Below are positions 31,076-39,162 of a stretch of DNA of 46,266 bases, one piece after another. How positions within the stretch are numbered: position 1 is the first letter of the stretch; each line of letters opens with the position of its first letter. The stretch spans positions 1-46,266 of the forward strand of contig JAHJDE010000159.1 of NCBI GenBank assembly GCA_018812525.1, written 5' to 3'. Below the pieces are notes generated by a model, which was not told the origin of the DNA, made no database searches, and was given only the letters and a program-made list of their open reading frames with translations. A program made the translations under genes and the position numbers. This stretch comes from Gammaproteobacteria bacterium (GTDB lineage: Bacteria > Pseudomonadota > Gammaproteobacteria > Chromatiales > Chromatiaceae).

Positions 31076-33244
31076 GTGCAAAAAATAAACAGTTTTAACC
31101 CTGTCCCTATCGAAATCAAGATATACGTGCCTAACAAACCCGTCCATGCCGCGAACCACCGCCGCCTTCTGGTGCTCGCCGGAGATGCAAAGTGGGCACG
31201 TCAGGCAGCCGCCCAATGCATCGCCCCCTTTGCCCACCGGCTTTGGATAGGTGATGGCGCCCCCGAGGGGGATGAGTGCCTTCCGTCCCACAAGGCCCGG
31301 CTCTGGCTCGGACGCGAACTGGATGCCTTGGCCTTCAATGCCCACGCCGGTTTCGACCCTGATGCCTTCGGTGCGGTAATCGGAACAGTGAGGGGAGGCG
31401 GCCTTGTCCTGCTGCTCACCCCGCCACTGGCCCATTGGCCCGACTACCCCGATCCCGACAGGGCGCGTATCGCCCAGCATCCTCACGGCTTGCAGGGGGT
31501 GTCTGGGCGTTTTTTGCGACGCCTGGCCAACATCATCCGCTATGACAGCGAATTGACCCTGGTAGAGCAGGGCGATGCCGTTCCCTCACTTGGGGTTCCG
31601 TTTCCTCCACCGGCTGACCCGGAAAAGCGGATCTCCCTGACACCGGATCAGCAACAGGCGGTTGATGCCTTGGTGCGGGTGGCAACGGGCCACGGCCGCA
31701 GACCCCTGGTCCTGATGTCCGATCGCGGGCGGGGCAAAAGTACAGCCCTCGGCATGGCGGCAGCCCAGCTTTTGTTGCTACGGTCAGGGAGCCGGATCCT
31801 GGTCACGGCACCCCGTCCGGATGCCGTACAGGCATTGTTCGATCAAGCCCGGCGGCTGTTGCCGGCCAGCGCCCGGCATGGCCACTGCCTGCTTGAAGGG
31901 GCCGGCGAAATCTCTTACCGGGCGCCCGACGCGCTTCTGCACGAAGCCGCGCACTGCGATCTGCTGCTGGTTGACGAGGCAGCGGCCATTCCCTTGCCCC
32001 TGCTGGAGCAGTTCCTGACCAAATACAATCGTGTCGCCTTCGCAACCACCGAGCATGGCTATGAGGGGGCCGGGCGCGGATTCAGCCTCCGTTTCCCGAC
32101 CCTCTTGCAAAGGCTGACGCCCCATTGGCGAAGAATGCGGCTGACCACCCCGGTCCGCTGGGCGGAAGGGGACCCGGTAGAGGACTTCGGCTTCCATGCC
32201 CTGCTCCTGAATGCCGAGGCTGCCGCAGATTCCGACCTGTCGGAGGCGACTCCAGAAGCCTGCTTACTTGAACGCCTCGATAGGGACCGGCTCGCCATGG
32301 ACGAAGGGCTGTTGTCGGAATTGTTTGGCCTGCTGGTCCAGGCCCATTACCAGACGCGTCCCTCAGACCTGCGTCATCTGCTGGACGGCCCCGATATCGC
32401 TATCTGGGTGCTGAGGCACCGGGACCATGTCGCAGCCGTCCTTCTGGCGGTGGATGAAGGGGGCTTCGAGGCCGGGCTTGCCAAGGCCATATGGCTGGGA
32501 CAGCGAAGGCCCCAGGGTCACCTCCTGGCGCAAACCCTCACGACGCATGCCGGCTTCAAAGAGGCGGCCGGGATGCGCTATTGCCGGATCATGCGCCTTG
32601 CCGTTCACCCCGCTATCCAACGACGGGGCTTCGGCTCCCGCCTGGTTGCTGCGCTGGTGGCGGACACCGAGCGCCGGGGGCGGGATTTCGTCGGCAGCAG
32701 CTTCGGTGCAACCGCCGGACTCCTGACCTTCTGGCGCCGGCTCGGTCTTGCCCCGGTACGCATTGGTACGCGTCGGGAAGCAGCCAGCGGCACCCACTCG
32801 GCGACCCTGCTGCGCCCCCTGTCGCCTAAGGCCCATGGATTGTTCGATCGCATGCGCCATCGCTTTCTGGAGTCCCTTCCCTATCTCCTGACCGATCCTC
32901 TCCAAGGGCTGGAGGCCGAGGTAGCCGCCAATTTGCTGGTCGGCACCGTTTTAGCCGGCGTCCTGGAAGAACAGGACCGGCTCGATCTGGAGGCCTTTGT
33001 CCAGGGGCGCCGTGACTATGCCGGAGCCTACCTTGCCCTGTTGCGCCTCGGTTACCTGCATGCGGCCGGAGGTGCCCCCCTTGCGCAGATAAAGCCACTA
33101 CTCATCAAGGTATTACAGGGCCATGCCTGGGATGATGCGGCCACCCTGCTTGGACTGACCGGCCGCAAAGGGGTGAATGAGGCCTTACGGCAGGCCGCTG
33201 GATCGCTTCTAGTAGACCCGAAATCACCCCGTTTTCCTGTATGA
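31076..33244 (+). CDS. tmcA: tRNA(Met) cytidine acetyltransferase
   Basis: This 722-residue enzyme acetylates C34 of elongator tRNA-Met to give ac4C, using ATP and acetyl-CoA. Domain order fits: N-terminal DUF1726-like region (30-170), a helicase-like ATPase with Walker A SDRGRGKST (215-223) and Walker B LLLVDEAAAIP near 293-303, a GNAT domain (about 430-580, RIMRLAVHPAIQRRGFGSRL), and a C-terminal tRNA-binding domain. The start is a GTG with gagg 12 bases upstream, slightly long spacing. Close upstream insertion of a hairpin element may affect its expression. Confidence 0.92.
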   Translation: MQKINSFNPVPIEIKIYVPNKPVHAANHRRLLVLAGDAKWARQAAAQCIAPFAHRLWIGDGAPEGDECLPSHKARLWLGRELDALAFNAHAGFDPDAFGAVIGTVRGGGLVLLLTPPLAHWPDYPDPDRARIAQHPHGLQGVSGRFLRRLANIIRYDSELTLVEQGDAVPSLGVPFPPPADPEKRISLTPDQQQAVDALVRVATGHGRRPLVLMSDRGRGKSTALGMAAAQLLLLRSGSRILVTAPRPDAVQALFDQARRLLPASARHGHCLLEGAGEISYRAPDALLHEAAHCDLLLVDEAAAIPLPLLEQFLTKYNRVAFATTEHGYEGAGRGFSLRFPTLLQRLTPHWRRMRLTTPVRWAEGDPVEDFGFHALLLNAEAAADSDLSEATPEACLLERLDRDRLAMDEGLLSELFGLLVQAHYQTRPSDLRHLLDGPDIAIWVLRHRDHVAAVLLAVDEGGFEAGLAKAIWLGQRRPQGHLLAQTLTTHAGFKEAAGMRYCRIMRLAVHPAIQRRGFGSRLVAALVADTERRGRDFVGSSFGATAGLLTFWRRLGLAPVRIGTRREAASGTHSATLLRPLSPKAHGLFDRMRHRFLESLPYLLTDPLQGLEAEVAANLLVGTVLAGVLEEQDRLDLEAFVQGRRDYAGAYLALLRLGYLHAAGGAPLAQIKPLLIKVLQGHAWDDAATLLGLTGRKGVNEALRQAAGSLLVDPKSPRFPV

Positions 33245-33347
33245 GTTCAGCCTCAAGGGGCAAGAAAAGTGGTGCAGGGCTGTGCCGTTTACGCATCCTA
33301 ACTCCGGGGACGGCCCATGAGAGTTGGGACATTCCAACGCATCGGAA

Positions 33348-33377
33348 TTGCTGGCGAATCAAGGCCTGTGCTAAATT
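33348..33377 (+). promoter_or_regulatory. possible promoter of the fatty-acid cluster
   Basis: TTGCTG (33348-33353) and TAAATT (33372-33377) are separated by 18 bp, with an extended -10 TGC immediately before the second hexamer. Transcription would start near 33384, giving an 86-nt leader. The match is moderate. Confidence 0.35.
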
Positions 33378-33469
33378 GCGCGGCCCTGCTATTTGTTCAA
33401 TGGGCCATGACTCTCATCGGGAGAGTTTCGGAAGCACCAATTCTTACTGCAAATCGAGGAATCGAAGAG

Positions 33470-34225
33470 ATGTCCGGACCCTTGGCCGGCAAGGTCGCAC
33501 TCATCACCGGGGCCGCACGCGGCATTGGTCGCGCGACTGCCCTGAAGCTGGCCTCGGCCGGTTGCGATATCCTGGCGAACTATTACAACAGCCACGAGGA
33601 GACCGAGTCCCTGTGCGGCGAGATCCGCGCCATGGGACGCAAGGCCGTTGCGGTCCAGGGCAGCGTCGGCATGCCCGACAGCGTGGACGAGATGTTCGCG
33701 GAGATTCGCAAGCACTTCGACCGGCTCGATATCCTCGTCAGCAACGCCGCCAGCGGCGTGCTCAAGCCAGCCATGGAGATGAAGCTCAAGCACTGGCGCT
33801 GGTGCATGGAGACCAACGCCTTCGCACTCAACCTGCTGGCGCAAGGTTCCGCCCCCCTGATGACCCAAGGAGGGCGCATCGTCGCCCTGTCGAGCCTGGG
33901 GGCCTATCGCGCCATCCCCTCCTATGGGTTCATCGGCGCCTCCAAGGCCGCCCTCGAGGCCCTTGCGCGCACCCTGGCCCAGGAGTTGGGACCAAAGGGT
34001 GTCCGTGTCAACGTAGTGAACGCCGGCGTAGTGGATACGGATGCCTTGAAGCACTTTCCCAACCGGGACCAACTTCTATCCGAGTTCTCCGAACGTACAC
34101 CGGCTGGCCCAATCCTGACTCCCCAGGACGTGGCCAACGCCATCTACCTGCTCTGTCTGCCAGAGGCGGAAATGATTAACGGGCATACGCTGTTCGTGGA
34201 CGGCGGCTTCGCCATTTCAGGATGA
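33470..34225 (+). CDS. fabL: FabL-type enoyl-ACP reductase (SDR family)
   Basis: This 251-residue SDR protein has the NAD(P)-binding GAARGIG (14-20) and the enoyl-reductase Tyr-x6-Lys pattern (Tyr152, Lys159 in SYGFIGASK) rather than the Tyr-x3-Lys of ketoreductases. Segments SNAASGVLKPAME, VVDTDALKHFPNRD and ERTPAG are strongly like Bacillus subtilis FabL (enoyl-ACP reductase III). It would reduce the trans-2-enoyl-ACP double bond, the last step of each elongation cycle. The ATG at 33470 is supported by gagg upstream. First gene of the cluster; seven bases before fabG. FabL is unusual in gammaproteobacteria, which normally use FabI or FabV. Confidence 0.8.
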   Translation: MSGPLAGKVALITGAARGIGRATALKLASAGCDILANYYNSHEETESLCGEIRAMGRKAVAVQGSVGMPDSVDEMFAEIRKHFDRLDILVSNAASGVLKPAMEMKLKHWRWCMETNAFALNLLAQGSAPLMTQGGRIVALSSLGAYRAIPSYGFIGASKAALEALARTLAQELGPKGVRVNVVNAGVVDTDALKHFPNRDQLLSEFSERTPAGPILTPQDVANAIYLLCLPEAEMINGHTLFVDGGFAISG

Positions 34226-34232
34226 TACGATC

Positions 34233-34991
34233 ATGACATTTGATTCAGGACTGAAAGACAAGGTCGCCCTGGTGACCGGCGGCAGCCGCGGCATCGGTCG
34301 CGCCATTGTAGAAACCCTGGCCGCCGACGGGGTGGACGTCACCTTCCTCTTCCGCGGCAATGCGGAGGCGGCCCGCGAAGTGACAGAGGCCGGCGCGGCG
34401 AAGGGCTGGCGGATCACGGCGGATCAGGTTGACGTAACCGATCCGGAGGCCTGCGAAGCGGCGGTCGAACGGCTGGCCGATCGCTGCGGGCGGATCGATA
34501 TCCTGGTGAACAACGCAGGGGTCATCCGTGATAATATTCTCGGCTTGTTGGCGCCGGACGATGTCCGCACCGTACTGGACACCAATGTCGGCGGCGTGTT
34601 CAATGTCACCCGCGCCGTGATACCACACATGATCTCCCAGCGCGCCGGACGGATCATCAATATCAGTTCCGTGTCGGGTGAGAAGGGCGGTCGAGGTCAG
34701 AGCAATTATGCCGCCAGCAAGGGGGCAATCAATGCCATGACCCGCGCCCTGGCAGTGGAGCTGGGCAAGCGCAAGATCCTGGTCAACGCGGTTGCGCCCG
34801 GCGTCATTGAGACGGAGATGTCCCAGCAGGTCAGGGACCTGGCGGGCGACGAGATCAAGTCACGCATCCTGTTGAAGCGCTACGGCCAGCCGGATGAGAT
34901 TGCCCACGCGGTGTGGTTCCTCGCATCGCGCTTCGCGAACTACATAACCGGCCAGGTGCTGAGCGTGGACGGCGGATTCAAGATGGAGTAA
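34233..34991 (+). CDS. fabG: 3-oxoacyl-ACP reductase (FabG)
   Basis: This 252-residue SDR has VTGGSRGIGRAI (14-25), NNAG (93-96), Ser145/146 and the Tyr-x3-Lys pair Tyr159-Lys163 in SNYAASKGA, the classical ketoreductase set, with the GFKM-type C-terminus. It reduces 3-oxoacyl-ACP with NADPH. It sits between the enoyl reductase and the ACP with gaps of 6-7 bp, so it probably serves this cluster rather than primary fatty-acid synthesis, for which another fabG would be expected beside fabD/acpP. Confidence 0.9.
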   Translation: MTFDSGLKDKVALVTGGSRGIGRAIVETLAADGVDVTFLFRGNAEAAREVTEAGAAKGWRITADQVDVTDPEACEAAVERLADRCGRIDILVNNAGVIRDNILGLLAPDDVRTVLDTNVGGVFNVTRAVIPHMISQRAGRIINISSVSGEKGGRGQSNYAASKGAINAMTRALAVELGKRKILVNAVAPGVIETEMSQQVRDLAGDEIKSRILLKRYGQPDEIAHAVWFLASRFANYITGQVLSVDGGFKME

Positions 34992-34997
34992 TTCACA

Positions 34998-35417
34998 ATG
35001 TCGAACCCAGAGATTACCGAAGAAGAGATCCAGGCCGTCTATCCGACGGTGGCCAAGACCATCGCCGATGCCCTCGGCATGGACGAGGACGAAGTCGAGT
35101 TGAAGCATTCCCTGATCGAGGATCTGGACGCCGAGTCCATTGATTTCCTCGATCTGGTCTTCCGCCTCGAACGCGCCTTCAAGATGAAGATCCCCCGCGG
35201 AAAGATCATCGAGGACGCGCGCGGCGACATGCCCGAATCCGAGTTCGAACAGAACGGCATGGTCACCGAGGCCGGCATGGCCCGCCTCAAGACCTTCCTC
35301 AACGAGCTCCCCGCGGATCGTTTTCCTTCGCCCCTCAAGGCTGCCGACATCCCACGCCTCTTCACCACCGAGACCTTCTGCAAGCTGGTGGTACGCGCGC
35401 AGAAGGACGCGGCCTGA
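34998..35417 (+). CDS. acyl carrier protein with C-terminal extension
   Basis: This 139-residue acidic protein. The ACP core covers residues 8-85, with the phosphopantetheine-attachment Ser47 in EDLDAESIDFLDLVFRLE and the KIPRGKIIEDA helix III/IV region. Normal ACPs are about 80 residues; this one has 50-60 further residues (PADRFPSPLKAADIPRLF, TTETFCKLV) of unknown role, which could dock partner enzymes. The ESIDFLD variant of the usual DSLD motif is typical of specialised lipid or polyketide ACPs. It lies six bases after fabG, and the cluster encodes its own holo-ACP synthase domain. Confidence 0.88.
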   Translation: MSNPEITEEEIQAVYPTVAKTIADALGMDEDEVELKHSLIEDLDAESIDFLDLVFRLERAFKMKIPRGKIIEDARGDMPESEFEQNGMVTEAGMARLKTFLNELPADRFPSPLKAADIPRLFTTETFCKLVVRAQKDAA

Positions 35418-35652
35418 CCGGGTCCTGAGAAACGCGGCCCATGGCGGAGCCTTATCCCGGAAATACGCGCTGCAAGCGCACGGTTGCTCCCTCTCCCTCT
35501 GGGAGAGATGGCCCGGCCCCGTGGCCGAGGCTTTTAGCCCCGGAACCGGACCATCTCTCCCTCATCCGGCCCTGCGGGCCACCTTCTCCCAGAGGGAGAA
35601 GGGAAGCGGCCATGGGTTCCTGGGTGGGGTTGGGGAGAGGGGACGATCACGG
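35418..35652. repeat. CTCCCTCTGGGAGAG-type intergenic repeat
   Basis: The gap inside the cluster is occupied by a repeat with inverted ends (ctccctctgggagag near 35490-35507 and ctcccagagggagaaggg near 35586-35603) around a GC-rich core. A shorter relative appears inside the MMPL exporter gene near 4035-4055. No gene is present; the repeat interrupts an otherwise tight operon without ending it, judging by the continuing gene order. Confidence 0.6.
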
Positions 35653-36537
35653 ATGAGGCAACATTTTCACCATTCGGGGGAGGGCGCCTCATCCGATGAT
35701 CGTTACAGCGCCTTCTCATTCGTCGACCGGATCGGTTCCCTTGAGCCGGGCATCAGCGCCACGGGCCAGTTCCAGATCCCAGCTGGGATCAACGGATTTC
35801 CCCCGAGCCTGGTTGCCGAGGCGATTGGCCAATTGGCCGCCTGGGTCTCCATAGACCGTCTCGACTATCGGTTCAGGCCGGTGGCGGGCATCGCCGCCGA
35901 GGTCCGGTTCCTGCGCCAGGTGCGCCCCGGCCAGTTGCTGGAACTGGCAGTGGAGATCGACAGTTGCAGCGAATCGGACGTGGCCTACAGCGGGCGGGCG
36001 TTGGTCGAAGGCGAGGTCGCCGTCGAACTCTTTCACTCCCTGGGACCCATGCTCCCCATGGTGGAGTTCGATGATCCTGCCGATGTGCGGGAGCGTTTCC
36101 GGCTCCTCTCTGGCGCTGGCGCCCCGGCGGGGCGTTTCCCCGGTGTGCCCGATATTGCACTCATCCCCTTCGAGCAGACGCCAGGCAAGGACCTCAGGGC
36201 CCGACTGCGTGTCCCCGAGGCCGCCCCCTTCTTCGGTGACCACTTCCCGCGCCGCCCGGTCTTTCCCGCTACCCTGTTGCTTAATACCCAGATCCTGGCC
36301 GCAACCAGACTGGCCCTTGAGTCGGATCATTGGCCTGCCGACACCCCCATCGGCGTCAAGCGGGTCCTCGACGTAAAGATGCGCTCCTTCATGCCCCCGG
36401 GGCAGGAGCTGGAGGTCCGGGTGGCCCTGGCATCGCCGGTGCAAGGCTTTGCCACCGCCCGTATGACTACCCAAATGGATGGCAAACGGGTGGCGCACGC
36501 CCTGGCCGAGATCGGCCCTTTAAATATCGGTATATGA
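35653..36537 (+). CDS. double-hotdog 3-hydroxyacyl-ACP dehydratase-like protein with split active site
   Basis: This 294-residue protein is made of two FabZ-like hotdog halves. In the N-terminal half the segment NGFPPSLVAEAIGQLAAW keeps the catalytic Glu (Glu56) but has Asn47 where FabZ has its His. The C-terminal half, GDHFPRRPVFPATLLLNTQ, keeps the catalytic His (His197) but has Asn211 at the Glu position. FabZ and FabA form each active site from His of one subunit and Glu/Asp of the other, so the fused pair could make one working site. The ATG at 35653 follows a purine-rich SD. Its last codons overlap the alternative start of the next gene (ATGA at 36534). Confidence 0.8.
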   Translation: MRQHFHHSGEGASSDDRYSAFSFVDRIGSLEPGISATGQFQIPAGINGFPPSLVAEAIGQLAAWVSIDRLDYRFRPVAGIAAEVRFLRQVRPGQLLELAVEIDSCSESDVAYSGRALVEGEVAVELFHSLGPMLPMVEFDDPADVRERFRLLSGAGAPAGRFPGVPDIALIPFEQTPGKDLRARLRVPEAAPFFGDHFPRRPVFPATLLLNTQILAATRLALESDHWPADTPIGVKRVLDVKMRSFMPPGQELEVRVALASPVQGFATARMTTQMDGKRVAHALAEIGPLNIGI

Positions 36538-36548
36538 GGAATGACTTC

Positions 36549-37862
36549 GTGACTGAGAGACGCCGTGTAGCGATCACTGGCCTAGGTATGGTCACCCCGG
36601 CGGGCAACGATGTTCCCAGCACCTGGTCAACCCTGCTGGCGGGACGCAGTCAGGTTGGCCCCATCAGCATTTTCGATGCTAGCGGCTTTTCCACCCGGAT
36701 TGCAGCCGAGGTGAAGGGCTTCGATGCCCTGGCGGCTATCGGTGACCGCCGGCTATTGAAATACGCACACCGTTCCCATCGATTCGGACTAGCCGCCGCC
36801 GAACAGGCCCTGATCGACGCCGGCATTCGACCCACCAGCGAGGATGCCCCCCGCTGGGGCTGCGTTGTAGGGGCAGGCATGATGAGTGCCGAGTTTCATG
36901 AACTCGACGGCATCCATCGCCACAGCAGCACCGAGGGCGAGCTGGATCCCCATAAGCTCCTGAGCGACGAAATCGCTCGCGACCCCATTGTCTTCTGCAC
37001 GACCCAAGAAGTGGCCGGGCTCTCCCTGCTGCTGAAGCGCTACGGCATCAAGGGCTATTCCTCATCGGTGCACACTGCCTGCGCCTCTGGCGGCCAGGCC
37101 GTCGGCACAGCACTGAAACTGATCCGGCGCGGCATCGCCGACCGGGTGCTGACGGGAGGCTTCGACTCCATGATCTCCCCCGTGGGCATCTCGGGCTTCT
37201 GCTTGCTGGGCGCCGTCTCTCCGGACAACGACAGCCCCGAGCACGCCAGCCGTCCCTTCGATCTGACCCGCAACGGCTTCGTCCTGGGCGAGGGCGCCGG
37301 TTTTCTGGTGCTGGAGGAGTGGGAATCGGCACGCCGGCGCGGTGCCCATATTTACGCCGAGCTGGCTGGCGACGGCAATTCGCTAAGCAGCTATCGCATC
37401 ACCGACTCGCCCCCTTCCGGGGACGGCCCCATCCAGGCCATGCGTCAGGCCCTGGCCGATGCGGGGGGCAGCCCTGATCAAGTGGACTATGTCAACGCCC
37501 ACGGCACCTCCACGCCCATGAACGACCGTAGCGAGAGCGCGGCCATCCAGCGGGTCTTCGGCGAACGGGCCGGCCAGGTCTCGGTGAGTTCCACCAAAAG
37601 CGTGATGGGCCACCTGATCGCTGCGGCAGGGGCCGTGGAGGCAGCGGTCTGTGCTTTGACCATCCGTAACGGCCTCATGCCGGTCAACGCCAACCTGGAA
37701 CAAAAGGACCCGGATTGCGACCTCAACATCGTTACCGGGACCCCGCGTTCTGGTCGCATCCGCCTCGCCATGTCCAACTCCCTGGGATTCGGTGGCTCCA
37801 ATAGCTGCCTGGTGTTCCGAAATCCCGAAGAGGTGGATGGCAGACCTGGTTCGCTGGACTAA
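36549..37862 (+). CDS. beta-ketoacyl-ACP synthase (FabF-like, catalytically complete)
   Basis: This 437-residue condensing enzyme starts at GTG 36549, chosen because gagga lies eight bases upstream; an in-frame ATG at 36534 overlaps the previous stop. The Cys-His-His triad is intact: Cys178 in VHTACASGG, His318 in NAHGTSTPMND and His355 in VMGHLIAAAGAVE. It ends with SLGFGGSN-type sequence. It would condense malonyl-ACP with the growing chain. It is immediately followed by a second, Cys-less ketosynthase homologue, an arrangement like KS/CLF pairs of type II polyketide and aryl polyene systems. Confidence 0.9.
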   Translation: MTERRRVAITGLGMVTPAGNDVPSTWSTLLAGRSQVGPISIFDASGFSTRIAAEVKGFDALAAIGDRRLLKYAHRSHRFGLAAAEQALIDAGIRPTSEDAPRWGCVVGAGMMSAEFHELDGIHRHSSTEGELDPHKLLSDEIARDPIVFCTTQEVAGLSLLLKRYGIKGYSSSVHTACASGGQAVGTALKLIRRGIADRVLTGGFDSMISPVGISGFCLLGAVSPDNDSPEHASRPFDLTRNGFVLGEGAGFLVLEEWESARRRGAHIYAELAGDGNSLSSYRITDSPPSGDGPIQAMRQALADAGGSPDQVDYVNAHGTSTPMNDRSESAAIQRVFGERAGQVSVSSTKSVMGHLIAAAGAVEAAVCALTIRNGLMPVNANLEQKDPDCDLNIVTGTPRSGRIRLAMSNSLGFGGSNSCLVFRNPEEVDGRPGSLD

Positions 37863-37887
37863 TCCAACATCGCTATTGCGGAGAAGA

Positions 37888-39162
37888 ATGGTGGGCAAAG
37901 AGAAAATCGTCATCACAGGGACCGGTGCTGTCTGCGCGGCGGGCAGGGAACCAGTGGAAATCTTCGAGCATGCCAAGGGGGGCCAATCGGCCATCGGTCC
38001 CATCGACCGCTGGGATGCGACCGACTGGCCCGTCCGCTTCGCGGGTGAGATCAAGGGCATGACGGCGCGCGATCTGGTGCCTGAGCGCAAGACCCACAAG
38101 TTCATTCGCCATACGGACATGTTGGGACTCTATGCCGCCAACGCCGCCATCGCCCAGTCAGGCCTAACCAGGTTTCGGGACGGGCTGAATGAGGAGGCAG
38201 CGGTTCAATACAACGACCGCACAGGGATCTACGTGGGCTCTGGCGGCGGTAATTACGAGAACCAGTACGACTACTTCCCCCTCATGGACACTGCCCAGGG
38301 CAGCCTGGAGGCCTTTGGCCGGGAGCTCTCCAATCACGTCAACCCCATGTGGTTGTTACGCACCCTGCCCAACAATGTCCTCTGCCATGTGGGCATACAG
38401 CACAACCTCAAGGGACCGAACGCCTGCATCACCTGCCATGCCACCAGCGGCATGCAGGCCATCATCGAGGCCAGCGAGGCCCTCCGTGCCGGCGAGGCGG
38501 AGCGTGCGGTTGCAATCGGACACGACGCGCCCATCGAACCCCAGAAGCTCTACTACTACCAGCAGATGGGCCTTATGGCTACCGAGGCCATTCGGCCCTT
38601 CGACAGCGCCCGCAACGGCACCCTGTTCGGTGAAGGTGCCGGCTCCCTGATGCTGGAGACCGAGAATTCCGCGGTTACTCGCGGCGCCACTATTCTCGGT
38701 GAAGTACTCGGAAGCGGCAGTGGCTCGGATGCTGAAGGATTATTGGCATTGCGACCGGACGGCGAGGGTCTGGCCAGCGCCATGACCGCTGCCCTGAAGG
38801 ATGCGAATCTGAAACCCGATCAAGTGGGCATGATTGTGGCCCACGCCAATGGCACCCCCCAATCGGATGCCTCTGAAGTAGCAGCGATCCGTCGTGTTTT
38901 CGGCGACGATTCACCTCCGATCACTGGCTTCAAATGGGCCTTTGGCCACCTTATCGCCGCCTCTGGCATTGTGGAAACCGCCGTGGCTTTACAGGCCCTC
39001 GCCGCCGGCCAAGCGCCGGGGATACCGACCCTGCGTGAGCTCGACCCGGCATTCGCCGGCCTGTCGGTGTCGACTCAGGCGCAAACCCCGCGAAGTGACG
39101 TGGCCATGGTCATTTCCCGTGGCTTCGGCGGCACCAATTGCGTACTGCTGATCCGTGCGTGA
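37888..39162 (+). CDS. ketosynthase homologue lacking the nucleophilic Cys (chain-length-factor-like)
   Basis: This 424-residue protein has the thiolase fold pattern of FabF, but its active-site block reads ITCHATSGMQA. Aligned with E. coli FabF TACTSG, the nucleophile is Ala185. His319 (VAHANGTPQSD) and His354 (FGHLIAAS) are retained, so it could decarboxylate malonyl-ACP or act as the non-condensing subunit of a heterodimer. Cys183 two residues earlier is unlikely to substitute. The start ATG at 37888 has ggag upstream. Its stop overlaps the GTG start of the next gene. Confidence 0.85.
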   Translation: MVGKEKIVITGTGAVCAAGREPVEIFEHAKGGQSAIGPIDRWDATDWPVRFAGEIKGMTARDLVPERKTHKFIRHTDMLGLYAANAAIAQSGLTRFRDGLNEEAAVQYNDRTGIYVGSGGGNYENQYDYFPLMDTAQGSLEAFGRELSNHVNPMWLLRTLPNNVLCHVGIQHNLKGPNACITCHATSGMQAIIEASEALRAGEAERAVAIGHDAPIEPQKLYYYQQMGLMATEAIRPFDSARNGTLFGEGAGSLMLETENSAVTRGATILGEVLGSGSGSDAEGLLALRPDGEGLASAMTAALKDANLKPDQVGMIVAHANGTPQSDASEVAAIRRVFGDDSPPITGFKWAFGHLIAASGIVETAVALQALAAGQAPGIPTLRELDPAFAGLSVSTQAQTPRSDVAMVISRGFGGTNCVLLIRA

